Positions 36,576 through 48,775 of a stretch of DNA of 64,000 nucleotides are shown here, piece by piece. This DNA is from Casuarius casuarius. Lineage: Eukaryota; Chordata; Aves; Casuariiformes; Casuariidae. A program made the position numbers and the translations under genes. The stretch is taken from assembly GCA_003342895.1 (NCBI GenBank), contig PTFA01000195.1, positions 1 to 64,000 of the forward strand, read 5' to 3'. Every line of letters starts with the position of its first letter. Within the stretch, counting starts at the first letter, position 1. Below the pieces are notes generated by a model that was not told the origin of the DNA, ran no database searches, and saw only the letters and a list, made by a program, of their open reading frames with translations.

Positions 36576-38879
36576 GAATATGTATTTACAAAGAAATTTG
36601 TGTTTGTAGGGGTTTGAATATGTGTGTGTGTGTATATATATATGTATACATACACATATGGATTAAAAATATTATTATATAGTTTAGATTAAACTGTGTC
36701 GTTGCTATCCAGGATTAGTAGACATAAAATTCCTGGAGATGAATATACCATTCTTTTGCACCTGCACAGCTGTGTAGGGAGGAAATGCATTCCAACTGGT
36801 GCTTACAGGATAGCATATCTATTAAATGTGATTATTTTCCAGCAAAATAGTAGGTACTTGATAGCTAGTCTGGGGTAATATCACCTGGTATTAGGATCCC
36901 CCTTTGAATTTTTAATTGTGATTGCAGTGAGTGTATTCATGTATTATACCACATGTATGTACCAAAATGCTGTCTCAAGGGCTGCAATGGAGCTCAGACA
37001 AGTCTTAAATGGACAACACAAACTGTTCAACCGTGAGTTCTCACGTGTCATAACAACTCCTGTGAGTGCAAGGACCACCCAGCTGGGATTAAGCCTGAAA
37101 GTAGGTCCTTGTTCATGGTTTTATATAGATCTCAAGGGTCCCTGTCTAAGTGCTTGCAGAATACATCATATAGCTTCAGGCCAGCCCTGAAATTTGCCCC
37201 TAGTGAAAATCTCCCACATCCTAGACACTGATACGTATGGATGACAGGTAACTATGGTAAACATCTCTAAGAGTCACTTTCTGTTAATGTGAGGCCAGTA
37301 ACTTTATTAGAATGACAAAAATAATAATACCTCTGAAATCATTCTCTCTCATGCTGTATGTCTGCAGAACTTTTGCCTGAGCTGCCTTCTTTTCTAACCT
37401 CTTTTCATCTTAATCTTCACAAAGAATGTTTTTTTAAAAAAAATCCTTAATTGCACTATATCCAAACAAGCTTTCCTGGTCATCCAGATTCTAATCTGAG
37501 GAAAGATATTCCCTTCAGTATTACTTAATTTAGCCATTCACTTCCTTGAGTTATTGACTTACAGAATTTCACAATGAAAAGAAAGCCACTTTTAATAGCA
37601 GCAATTACACTACGGCATCATTTGAACTATGTTCAGCCTGATATTCATGATGCCTCTGACAACAGTTAGTGAGGCTGAAAGTACTTACACATGTACATCT
37701 GGTTTTCTCTCTAGTCACAATTGTGCACTAGTGAGTATAGCAGCAATTTGTACCGATACCTATATACCTAATACTTAGATACACTATGTCATACTTGTAA
37801 GCCATTCCATTTAACTTTCACAGGTAAATCTAACACATCAGTTGTTATGGTGCTAAGGCTTAAACAATATTAGCAGAAAACCTAAATATTTTCAGAATAG
37901 ATAAATTCATCTTATTTTTTTTATTGAACAGTGTCTAGTATGCAAAGTTATAGGATTTGGCATCATAAGACATAAAACTGTTGGAAACGAATCTGAAGTT
38001 CTGGAAACCACTTGTAGAATTAGTTCATTTCAACATGTAGACAGTTGTCAGAAGTGGCCCATAGATCGCATTCAAGTAGAAATATTGCATGATTATTGTT
38101 TCCTTGCATGCATATTTGAATAAAATGGAAAAGAAGTCTGCCTTTTAAAAAGTTTATGCTAGATTTTAGTTCTTTCTTACTTCCCAGTATTGAGTTCCTG
38201 CTACAAAAACAGAGAGAGAGAAGAAATACCTCTCTTGGCAAAGTTAGGAGCTACACAGAAGAGCAAGGCATTGTTCTTCATTTTACTATGCACTTTCCCT
38301 TGAAACTTACTGACTGCTTAAATCATCCCAGCTACACAGAACCCTTTAGCAATAAAATAAAAACTGTATTAAGCACTAAATTTTACATATAACTGGTATT
38401 TCTCACTGATGGAGAGTTTATGGAAGTTGTCAACTTCTGAGTCCAACTTATATGAAGGCAATCATAATCTGAGGGCATATGAATTGATCTAGTTAGAAAT
38501 GGTGCAAATAAATTAACAAATTTATTAATTTTTTTCTCTCCCTGGCTGAAGTTCCATTTTCTGTTTCCCATACCCATGGTAAGGGATGAATACAAAGCTG
38601 AATACAGATGTTTAGTCTCCATTAACTTGAAACTTTCTGTTGGGATTTGAAGAAAAGCCTGGCATAGCAATAGGTAACCATTCAGCTTCTGGGCTGTTTG
38701 GCTTTTGCAGCTGTAAAGAAGAGGGCCAGAGGTTATGTTTTATCTATTTTTCCATTGGACTCAGTGGAGAAATTTGAGAGTTTACTACATAAATATGTTA
38801 AATTTAAGTACAGCATGCATTTCCATAAAATTCACTGAGACCAAGATTCATCAGTTCCTCCCAGTTCAACAAAACACTT
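36576..38879. other. AT-rich unique DNA, no gene seen
   Basis: It holds a TG/TA microsatellite at 36619-36658. Frames at 36918-37190 (+), 38020-38241 (-) and 38383-38670 (-) are unrecognised. Confidence 0.5.
36619..36658. repeat. (TG)n(TA)n microsatellite
   Basis: TG units pass into TA units, then 'tgtatacatacacatatg', which is partly self-complementary. Confidence 0.8.
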
Positions 38880-39085
38880 TAAAATATGCTTAAATTGACT
38901 TCAGTGGGGATGTGAGTACTTACTGAAAGTTCAGTGTGTCCTTAAATGATCTGCAGAATGAGGACCATCTGCATATGTGTAAGTGCTTTGTTGAATGTGC
39001 CTAAATATCCAGTCCAGGGCCCCATGAAATCCATGTGGCTTCTCCATTGATTTCATTGGGTTTTGGATTTGGTCTTAATTGTTGG
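38880..39085. repeat. Ancient dispersed repeat, 'gacttcagtggg' type
   Basis: 'attgacttcagtggggatgt', 'gtgtaagtgctttgttgaat', 'cagtccagggccccatgaaa' and 'ccattgatttcattgggttt' fall in an order typical of old sauropsid repeats and echo 24.3, 56.2 and 60.4 kb. Class unknown to me. Confidence 0.4.
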
Positions 39086-40039
39086 ATATTACCAGTTCAT
39101 TACTAGTTCAGATCTCTCTTGTTCCAACTCAACAGACTTAGCATAGAGCTTACTACTATCAGAATAGGTGCATGTATCTTATATCAGAGTCTAAACTTTG
39201 AATGTGCTGGATAAAGCAGATTACCTCTAAGACCCCGCTTTTCTGCACGGTCAGTGGAGATCAGAAAGGTCTACAGCTTGGTCAGTTCCCCAATCTACAT
39301 GCTCAAGTTAAGCAGTGGACTATTGAATTATGTTCTGTTATCCTGATTTTGAAGGCAATTGTGTTCTTACCTAGTTTGGTGCCTTCTGTTTCTAATGACC
39401 TCCTCTGTTTTTCCACTTATTGATGGAACTGCTTATATTACCAGGAGATGAGGAGATACTGAAACACTGAGATTTCCACATACTGAACTGAAATATCCCA
39501 AAGATTGATTCTTTCATTCTCAGTCCTCACTTTTACATACTTTAGACACAAAATTTCAAAAATCCCATTCCTTTCTTTGTCACACCAATGCAGCAGATCT
39601 TAATGAACTTCTAAAGATCAAGATGAACAAGGCTCTTGAAAACTTGGAAAATGCTACACAATTTATCTGGAACGAGTACCAGCTTATATTCCACTGAGAA
39701 AGTTAGGAGTGCCAGATATCAAGAAAGCATTTGTTGAATGAAAGAAGAACTGAGTAACTGGTGGTCAACCAATATAAATAAATAAAGAAAGAAACTGAGC
39801 CCATTTAAACAAAATATATTATTCAGCCAAACGAAGAAAAAGTTATACAACTAGGAATTTACAGAAATACACACTCAAGTCAGAACTACAGAAAGAGAGA
39901 AGCAGAATCTGAAGAGGGCTGTGGGACCATGCCAGCCACAAAAACAAGATGCAAACAAAGAAGACTTGGTGCTGTGACTTCCCCACAAAAGGGCAAGGCT
40001 AGTCTTACAGAAAGAGGGTAGGCACTGCATTGGGAAGAT
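39086..40039. other. Unique or unrecognised DNA, no gene seen
   Basis: A plus-strand frame at 39202-39423 is unrecognised. The 39,600-40,000 part may belong to the same old LINE as the next feature, but I cannot align it. Confidence 0.45.
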
Positions 40040-40380
40040 CAGTCTTGAAGTATTACATAAACTGTAGCATCCTCATTATGAGTCTTAAATGTAGAGAAGA
40101 GTCACAAAAATCATTGAAGAACTGAAAGAAATGCCTGATAACAGAAAATGTAAAAGCAACAAGGGAGGACAAAATACTGGACATCGAACATTTGCTTAGT
40201 TGAATAGAGAAAGTCAACATGGTCAACGGTTTGACACTGAAATCAGATAAACTCAAATGAGAAATTGGGCTCACATTTTTAACAAGCTTAAGTCAGACAA
40301 ATTTTGAAACAAACTGTCAGGGGATATGGTAGCATTTCTTGATGGGTTTAGTTCAGCACCACAGACTTCTCAAGACAAAA
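40040..40380 (+). mobile_element. Ancient CR1/L3-like LINE remnant, part A
   Basis: 'gtcacaaaaatcattgaaga' followed by 'actgaaagaaatgcctgata' corresponds to the CR1 stretch in which a glycine-less spacer precedes a conserved block. Farther on, 'gaaacaaactgtcaggggat' and 'atggtagcatttcttgatgg' correspond to its 3' part. Order and orientation agree. Heavily diverged; coding capacity absent. Confidence 0.45.
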
Positions 40381-40494
40381 TTTAGTGTAACGTAGGCTGC
40401 TGTACTGAACATACCAACAACTAGATAAAATACAACGAACCTACTAATACAGGACATCAGACTAAACAATCTAATGGATCCATTGGGATCAAAT

Positions 40495-40740
40495 TTTCAT
40501 ATGATTTTCTGGTTAACAAAATGATCAGAGGTTTGGTGAACCCTCTTTATAATGAAAGGCTAAAGAAGTTCATTCTATTTACTTTGTCAAAGAGGAAATT
40601 AAGAAGTGACTGGGTTACAGTTTATAAGTGAAAGAGTTCTCAAAAAAAGCCATGATCTAGTGGTTGGAAGTTGATGATTCAACTTTTAGGATGGAAAAAT
40701 GAATGGAAGGACAGGAAGAGGGTTAAGAATGACTGTTGAA
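40495..40740 (+). mobile_element. Ancient CR1/L3-like LINE remnant, part B
   Basis: 'aaaatgatcagaggtttggt', 'tataatgaaaggctaaagaa', 'gttcattctatttactttgt', 'aagaagtgactgggttacag' and 'atctagtggttggaagttga' follow, in order, the conserved 3' block of old amniote CR1/L3 elements. It is a second copy or a rearranged continuation of part A, because the block order restarts here. Confidence 0.65.
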
Positions 40741-42408
40741 ACATCTTGTAACATTTATAAATGTGCTTCAATGTGTATTGTTTGAATTCTTTGTGAAAAG
40801 ATTTAAATGTCCTTCTAAAAGCTCTGATACAAAAATTGCCTTAACCCATGGCACACAAAGGTTAGATCATGTTTTTAGAAAAGTCTCTTTTGATATTAAA
40901 CTTGAAGAAATTTAAAATATTTACACCTTTCTAAAAAAACACTCAAACAAATGAAATCAAACATAATCTCAGGCTGCTTTTTTAACAATAAGTGTTATTG
41001 TGAAAAAGATTTACAAAGCGGAACGAGCAACCTTCTGTCACAGTGAGTAATCCACCTATATGTATTTCTGTGTTTAACCTATAATAGATGGCTTACCTGC
41101 ATCCTTTTTACTGTGATGCATTAGAATATAATTAGAGATCTATTAGCACAGTTTAACAAAAGAAGAATCATAATACCACAGTACTATCTTTGCTCTTATT
41201 TATTGATAAGCTTGGCTAGCCTTTGAGACTGGTTTCTCCTTCTAATCTATTGCAGTAATAAAGAAATGATACAGTCACTCGTATTATGTTATTAACTTTA
41301 CTCCAAAGGGTTCTTATTCATTTCCAGATAAATATCGTTGACTGTTGTTGATTATTTGGATATAGACATAAAGTAGGACCCTGATAAGCTTCTGTGCCAT
41401 ATGCAAATATGGAAGAACCAAGCTTAAACTTTATGCTGTAATCATTTCAAGTGCTTACAGCAATGTTGTAAATATCAGATAGTATAAACTGAATAGGTTT
41501 TTCAAGCCCACTTCACTCTCAGCATCCCGAAAGCGTGTGTCAGAACAGCACCTTGGCTGACTAGCTCTGAATCCCCCTTTGGATTATGGTACAATTTGTA
41601 CTGTCTTGGGGAGCTTGTGCTGGAATTTAAGCTAGATTTATCCAAAACAAATTATTTAGGTTCATTGTATGCCTCCGAACTGTCATGACTAAACTCAAAC
41701 AAAATCCTTCTTGAAGTCAATGTTTCCTACCTGAGAAGGTAAGAGGCACAGTCAAGAATCAGAGACATCGAAAGAGATAATTTGGGAGCTTGGGAGCTTA
41801 TTAACACAAGCTCCTATGGGGACACCTGAAATCTAGCAGAAAGGATACTGTCCCCTCTCTCCCACCAACACAAGACATTTCCTAATATTCTGTGAGAAAC
41901 CGTAGCCTTCACATTTTCTAAATTTCAATAGGGTTATGAAAAATAGTCAGGAGAAAGTAACCAATTCTTTGAGTTAATTCTGATCAGTGGGCATCCTTAG
42001 TCTTGGACCAATAGTAAAAAATTCTCATCCTCTGCTAGTCAATACTCAAAAAAAAAGTAAATAAATTACGTGCCAGAGAGAGAACCAGAGTTTTCTTTGC
42101 CTGTTGGCCTGTTTTACATTGTTAATTAACTTTGACCATGATCCTTGTGGAACTGGGGAACGCTAATGTAAAGCTGTTGCACCATCAATCAACTGCACTG
42201 TTACTTTTTACACCATTTCCCTAATGCTTTTGTAGTAAAAGATGTTATTTCTCTTCACAGGTTTCAGCATGGCTTAGTTTACTGCATTCTAGTTGCTTGG
42301 ACTTTCTTGGTCACTTGTGATAGTACATATATTTTCTTCATATGTCTTGTTATTGGAAATACAAAGGAAAATGTTAAAAAGTTCAGATTTAGATGTCAGT
42401 TCCTATTG
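40741..42408. other. AT-rich unique DNA, no gene seen
   Basis: No repeat, RNA or coding signal can be supported. Confidence 0.5.
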
Positions 42409-42515
42409 GAAAAGAGAAAAAAAGGAAAGAAAGGAAAGAAAAGAAAGAAAGGAAAGAAAGGAAAGAAAAGAAAGAAAAGAAAGAAAGAGGAAGTAAGGAA
42501 GTAAGGAAGGAAGTA
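42409..42515. repeat. Purine tract with perfect 27-bp tandem duplication
   Basis: An uninterrupted A/G run from about 42409 to 42494, followed by AAGT/AAGG units. Within it, 42424-42450 and 42451-42477 are identical 27-mers built from GGAAAGAAA and GAAAAGAAAGAAA sub-blocks. Because 27 is divisible by three, three plus-strand frames stay open as Lys/Glu/Arg runs; these are not genes. Such tracts can form triplex (H-) DNA. Confidence 0.85.
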
Positions 42516-42530
42516 AATGTTACTCCAAAT

Positions 42531-42553
42531 GGGAAAGAGAAAGGGAAAGGAAA
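42531..42553. repeat. Second short purine tract
   Basis: A GGGAAAGAGAAAGGGAAAGG-type run just downstream of the main purine tract, probably from the same unstable region. Confidence 0.6.
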
Positions 42554-44384
42554 ATTCAGTTCCAAGTCATACCATGTGTACTTGAAAAATTAGATCTTAT
42601 ATTGGGAGCCAACTTTCATGATTATGACATCTTTTATGTTCTTGGCCTTCTGCTACCAGAGTCTTTCTCACTCTAAACAAACATGATGGGGGGAGGAAAA
42701 GAAAGTTAGGTGAGTTCAGGTGAAATAACCAGAGACTTCCAGCACAGCTTTGAAAAACTGACTTTGTTGCTTTACACACAGTGCAATAAATCAGATTCCA
42801 TGACCCTCTTGGGGTCAAATTCTACCCTTGGAGAAAGCGAGATAAAGTAAAAACCTGAAGATAAAAAACAGTTATTGAAAGCATTTTTCCCTCCTAAACC
42901 CTCTTGAGAGCGTTTGAGCTTGGAGGTCTTTTTGAGAGTTGCTTTGTATGCTTTTTAAAAGGGATTTTCTTTTCTTATTTTTATCCACATTTCTTTGCCA
43001 TAGTCTACCTGTTTGGTGACTACCTTCCTCCTTTCTTTTTCAATTGTTTCTTGTTATTTAAAAGAACTCAGTAATGAAATGCCCAAGGACCTTCGTCCCT
43101 TCTTACAGATCTTCCACACTCATTCTCTGCATATGTAAACATACATGTATTCATGTGTATATAATTACAGACAATACGATAACATTTAGAAAAAGATCTG
43201 CTCCAAGAAAGACAGATTCAGAAAAAGATTATAATCTCCACGGGATTTTTTAAAATTCATGCAGCAATCTATCACCTTCAGCTTGCCCCTTATGACCACC
43301 CCTACATAATCAGAGAATCAATGTTCCCTGAGAACCCAGGATAGTCCCAGGTCATGACTTGACTTTACTTCCTTCCTCTAGAAGGCACTGCCATTAGAAA
43401 CTGGAAATGTCCTCAGCATTTATCCAAATTTCAAATAATGTAAGATCTTCAGGTAGAATTAAAACAAACAAACAAAATCCCACCCCCCCCCTTGGCCTGG
43501 TAAAAATGATTCTGAAGTAATTCAATGCACAACTGAAATATCTGTCTATTCATGATGCTAAGCTGCCTATTTGTCCTCTTATATTTATTACTGAACTTAA
43601 AATGCTGCTGCTGTTATATTTCATGTCTTCACTTCCAAGTCTAGACAAAGACAGGAAGTAAAAATATCAAATACCTCGTAAGCAAAAATTGTCCTCAGAA
43701 TACTGTCTGAATTAGGACACTTTCAAATCTTGCAAGAACTTTCAGTAGAGGATTTCAACTCCAGCTTCTGGAGTAGAGCAAATTGATTCTGATAAACCTA
43801 AAGAAACTGAAACATTCAGAACCATTCGGCTGGAAACTGCCCAGTAATGAAGGCCTGGCTTTCCAAGCATGAGACACAACTGGAAGAAGTTTTGGTGTAC
43901 TTATTTGTAGTGAACAAGATGGAAGAACTACAGAGAAAAGGATTATTCCAGGTGGCCAGTGGGTCAAATCCCAGCCAGATCAATCAGTTTCTGAGCTTTA
44001 GCTTCATGACTTTAATAGCGGTAAAAGTAGGCAGGTGGCTTCAAATCATCCAAGTTAAACAGAAGAACTCAGGACTAAAGAGTGTATCTGAATCCAGTTT
44101 AAACTAACCATTACCAGATTAATTCATCAGAATGAAGTCAGGTACACCATTTATACATAATTTTTTGTAAGTGTATTATTTGACAATTTGTTATCCAAAA
44201 TGTGTCAAAATCACAGAAGGAAATGGACGTTTATAAGTATATCAAGAGTTAACATTCAAACAAACCAACAAATAAGCAAAACATTCCTACACAGTCATAT
44301 ACACAAAAGACAAGGTTGGAAACTTGAAAATGGCATGTTTCCAGAACTGTGGTCTGAAAATTACCCCAAGAGACAGTTCTCTCT
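42554..44384. other. Unique DNA, no gene seen
   Basis: A poly-C run lies at about 43484-43493. Frames at 43755-43967 (-) and 43847-44107 (+) overlap each other and have no recognised motif. Confidence 0.5.
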
Positions 44385-44600
44385 AAAAGGCAGCATAGTC
44401 TAATGGACAGCTATGTATTAGCATCATATTCATGAGCTATTGGTTCCATTCTGTATTTAACTATGGGCCTTGAAAAGTCACTACACTTTTCAGCTTTTCT
44501 CCTTTGCCATGTAAAAAAACAGTAACACTTCTTTACAAAATGCTTTGAAATCTGCTTGTGAAATGTGCTGATGGAGATTAACATATTACTCTTACCTGCT
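44385..44600 (+). mobile_element. MIR-type SINE, nearly full length
   Basis: 'aggcagcatagtctaatgga' (head), 'ggttccattctgtatttaac', 'gggccttgaaaagtcactac', 'ttttctcctttgccatgtaa' and 'acaaaatgctttgaaatctg' are in MIR order and spacing. The tail follows the 'gtaaagcgctttgagatc' form common in sauropsids. Confidence 0.7.
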
Positions 44601-45224
44601 TGCTGGTCTGTTCTTACAGCTTCCATTGAACTCACAGGTTTAATCATTGACTTATATTGAAGTCTAGGTATCCCTTTTCCCTAGTTTGCAGAAGAAACTT
44701 GTAAGGCGTCTGTGAAGTGACACTGAGCCAAACCCTTAGTCTTCCTGTCTTCCTGTTATCTTAATTTCACCACAGCTCTCTACTTCCTGACAGAGGTCTA
44801 AAGTACAACAGAGTGGCATTTTCCTTTTCCAGGCTTCTCCAGGTTATTCCCTTATTGAGGAGGATTGGTTTGCAGATTGCTTTCCTTTTTTAAGCTTTAG
44901 CAATATTCCTCATCATTCCCTCTCTAGATGCACGTCGCAGACATATTTCCATCTTTTGCCCATAGTACTGTGGTTCCAATAGGGCAGATCATCTACATAT
45001 GCATTCCTCAAAAGAAAGGCACTGGGGATTTGCATTTATAATCTAAGGGAGGGTTCAGTTCCCCATGTCTAAAAACTTAGGTGTAATTCCGTATGCTTTC
45101 ACAAAGGGAGAAAGTCCTATTTCTCAACTCCCCTCCCTCTCTGCCTTTCCAATACATGTTGCCATAAAGCTAAGCTAACAGAAAGCATCTACCAATGCAA
45201 TATCCTTGGAAAATCCTTCTTTAT
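44601..45224. other. Unique DNA, no gene seen
   Basis: No supported feature. Confidence 0.5.
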
Positions 45225-45462
45225 TCATGTGTATATATATATAAACACACACACACACACATATGCACACACACATATATATAAATACACATATTAGATA
45301 TACACAAAGCATATATATTTATAATATATGCAGTGTATACATACGTTTTATATATACACATTACATATTTATACATTTTATATAGAGACTGTATAGGTGT
45401 AAAATAAATATATGCATACAAGAGATGGCATGCATGTGCACATGTGTGTGTTTATATACCTA
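45225..45462. repeat. Compound CA/TA/TG microsatellite block
   Basis: About 240 bases built from 'gtgtatatatatataaacac', CA runs, TA-rich spacers and a closing 'gcatgcatgtgcacatgtgt'. The two ends are partly complementary (CA-rich and TG-rich). The minus-strand frame (45221-45421) is a Tyr/Ile/Cys repeat translation and not a gene. Confidence 0.85.
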
Positions 45463-45599
45463 CTTACATTTTAATGGCATTAACTATAAATGGAGGTTAA
45501 CGAACAGGAATAAGAACAGCAATACCTACATGTTTAGGAAAGTTCTGAGACGTGAGAATCTCAGCTAAAATGCTTTTGCGACCTTACCTATGGTGGGTG

Positions 45600-46110
45600 C
45601 AACCAATGCTCTCTGTAATATCCAGATAGATGTGTCTTGTTAACTGCCTCATCTTGTGGTGTCATCATTACTGTAATTAATGAATTACCATAGCAAACTG
45701 CAGTGACTATAAAGTTTTAGAGAATAAGCAGTCGTTTCCTGTGACAATATGGGTGGGTGGACACCAATAGCATATATTTCATATTGGACTGGTTAGGAAC
45801 GATGACACCAGCAATGCCCTTCGCTTAAAGAGGAAAAAGAAATCAACTTAGAACCTTCCTAAATGAAAAACTTTGCCCTTTTGCTGCCTTTCCTAATAGA
45901 AAACAAGTTAAAATGTGCCATTGGGCAGGTTAATTGACTTACAAGTATGTCTTTTTAATAAGTGTCATAAAGTATGTCATGCAGCCGAAACTTGCTTTCA
46001 GTGCATTTTTTAAACTGTTGTCAACCAGATTAAAGTTTATTGTTCGCATGTAAGTTTCCGTTTTCAAGCAGTAATGAAAGACATTAAATTGATTTGCCAT
46101 GCTTAGATAT
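45600..46110. other. Possible conserved noncoding element
   Basis: The stretch lacks repeats and has balanced composition with TAAT-type cores ('actgtaattaatgaattacc', 'ggcaggttaattgacttaca'). This texture is common in developmental enhancers of gene deserts. It is only a composition-based impression. Confidence 0.25.
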
Positions 46111-46384
46111 GAAGTGGGTTATGTCCTTTGCTCTTTGTCAATGTGCCTTTCCCAGATGCTTTCTTTCTTTGCTGTTTGTCTGAGCAATGAATGTTCATGA
46201 AATGTTCTTCCCTCCCCACGGCCTGAGATGAAACTCCTCATCTCTTTGGTATCCTATTCAGGATAAAGGACTTGATTCAGCACAGCGTGACTTCAGTTTT
46301 GCCTTTTTATAAGTCTTTGGAGTTTTGATGGAGCTGCGATAGAAGAAATCCTAAAAGTTTGCTGTTCAAAACATTGATTGTCTT

Positions 46385-46425
46385 TCTTTGCATGTGTACA
46401 GCACCTAGCACAGCGCCACCTTTTT
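46385..46425 (+). mobile_element. Old repeat scrap, 'tgtacagcacctagcaca' type
   Basis: 'gtgtacagcacctagcacag' followed by CGCC is a widely recurring phrase of old amniote interspersed repeats. It appears in reverse-complement form in the element at 53.9-54.2 kb. Only about 40 bases are recognisable. Confidence 0.35.
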
Positions 46426-48674
46426 ATTGAAACTAGCATCTGGCATAATTCAAGACTGTACATCCTCTGGAATAACCCCCAAATTTGGCTACTTAAAACA
46501 CAGTCTCTGGATTCAGACCCTGATTCGGCTTAGCAGAAGGAAAAGACAACTTAAAAATAGGTTTCCTCCTGAGGAAAGAGGAATTGCAACGCAACGGACA
46601 GATTCGCAACAGTGTCTGAGAAAGGGACACTGCAAAGCTTGGCAGACACGGAAGAACACCTGGAGCAGGGAGCATTTAAAGGTGCACTGCTGAAGGGTCA
46701 AAGCAAACCGTGTTTGTTTGGGTTTGTGAAATGATAAGTCACTAAAAAATATTCCATTCACTGAGAAAAAGAAATGGCTTTTCCAGCTCTGTCCCTACTG
46801 TAGACAGTCATATGTACTGCCAGCCCAAAATCTGTGCATACTGGAACTAAAATTTGCATTTATTTTATTTTTGTTTTCCTTTTTCAACAGATCATACAGA
46901 TTTTCATTGGTTTGGGTTTTCCCAGGGACATGTAAAGGACGATCGCTCAGGTCCAGAAAGCAGCACAGTCTAGATGAAGTTTATTAACCTGTTATAAACT
47001 TTCATTTCAATCAGGAAATTATAGACTGCTTTGCTGTAAAATTACATTTCACTTTCCCAGCTACTTCTGAAGTTATTGAGCCGATAGCAATAAAGACTTC
47101 AGAATTTTTGTTAAATTCATAATTTTATAAGCTATTTAGAGTAAATTCAGAAAAGCCACCATGTTAAGGATGCTAAAACAGATCCTGCAGCCCAAAGCAG
47201 TCTTCCTATTGGCTTTAACAAGTAGAGATTGCACTTGGATTTTAGGGATATATGGATAGATTTGTGAAAAACAGATACATAGTGGCACTAGCAGTGATAT
47301 TATGGGATAGAGATGTTTCATCCCAGGGTATTTCTCACTAATATAATTAAATCCTATTGTTAGCAAATGATAGAAATTAACCCATTTTCTACACCTGTGG
47401 AGGAAAGAACATGATCTTGAGTAAACCAAAATATATTTAAGAGATCAACTTCATAATTATAGAAATCCAAGGCCATGTCTCATCCCTCCATGGAATTTTT
47501 TACTTTGATTTCAGCTGGAGGAAAGGGGAGATGATAGACTCTCAGCCCCTGTTGCATTTGATCCTGTTCACATTTCAAGTACCACGATTACTGTAGATCA
47601 GGCTTTTTTACATTACAGCACCGAGTCATGACTGGTCATTCTAGGCACCTCACTGAAGGGGAGTAGGAGTGCTGAATCTTACCGTCTCTCTATATATATT
47701 CCTTAAGGAACTTGCAGATAGTTAGCGCCTAACTTGCTAAGTTACTGTGGTTTTATGTATTCTGACACAAGAAAAGCTATTTTGCTACTCAAAAAATGAT
47801 AGCAATCTTTATTGTCCGTGTCAGCACCTAAATTTAAGTGGAATCAATCTGAAATGGGTTTGACTTCTAAGCTGAGATGAAGATTGCAAGGCACGCATCA
47901 AAATCTGCTCATATAAGACATGTAGGACTTTTCTCACCATCCTCAGGACTTGCATTAAGTAGCCTTTTGCATTTTTTGTACAGAAAAAAAGTGTGCATGA
48001 CTCCTTGCTGACTTTTAGCCTGTCACCATCCCCACCACAGCCCACTCACAGACAGACACCACCAGATACACACACTTACTCGACTTCTCTTTTCCAAATT
48101 GAAGACATCATGAGCTGGACACAGTAAACAAAGCCAACTGGAAGCTGCATGAATAATTTAATCACTCACTGAGGATTGTCCAGGCAGGGAAGATGAAGCA
48201 GCTTCCCCCAAATTAATAAAGGCTTTTATGGAACCATAAAAACAGTAATAATTCAATCATTTTTTAAAAGGGCACTGAATATAATGCTTATTAAATGCTG
48301 GGTACAGCTGAGGTGTGCACTGGGATGAAATAGAAAGCATGCTCAGCAGCAATATGCCAAATGCATGTTTTCCTCTTTTGCTGACAGGCAGATAACCTGA
48401 CCCAAGCATTTAATAAGATATACTTACTGATTTTTCTTTTTTTTTATTATTTTTGAACTGACTCGCTGGGTCAGGGTATGCTGCTAATAAAAAAAATAAT
48501 TGCAACAAGAGAGTCTATATTTTTCCTCTCTTTTGCTTTGCCATTAACTATGAGAAAGTGCCATGTCTAAAGTTAAAAAGTGAGGCAGCAGTGACAGGAG
48601 GGCACCAGGAAAGAGAAATCACGTGTTCCCTTTCCTGCTCCGCTGCTGACTCACTGTCTAGTTGTGAAGTTGCA
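46426..48674. other. Unique DNA, possible conserved blocks, no gene supported
   Basis: Around 46540-46640 five or six CpGs occur and frames are open on both strands (plus 46427-46693, minus 46493-46675 and 46513-46761), which is not discriminating. The part at 48130-48450 has enhancer-like texture ('catgaataatttaatcactc', 'cagtaataattcaatcattt'). Nothing firm. Confidence 0.45.
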
Positions 48675-48775
48675 CTTTTAGCTCTTAACATTTGTCTCAC
48701 TCTTTCCACCTTTAAATTAGGGTTAATAATATTTACTAACCTCAATATGGCAACACAGTTCACTAATGAGACACC
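48675..48775 (+). mobile_element. MIR-type SINE scrap
   Basis: 'cactctttccacctttaaat' then 'tagggttaataatatttact' 'aacctc' matches the MIR core order ('cctcatctgtaaaat', 'aataatagtacctacctc'). Short and diverged. Confidence 0.4.

Noticed and set aside
42293..42593. Three overlapping Lys/Glu/Arg-rich frames
   Set aside because: Translations of the purine tract; open because the duplication length is divisible by three.
45221..45421. Tyr/Ile/Cys-rich minus frame
   Set aside because: Translation of the CA/TA microsatellite.
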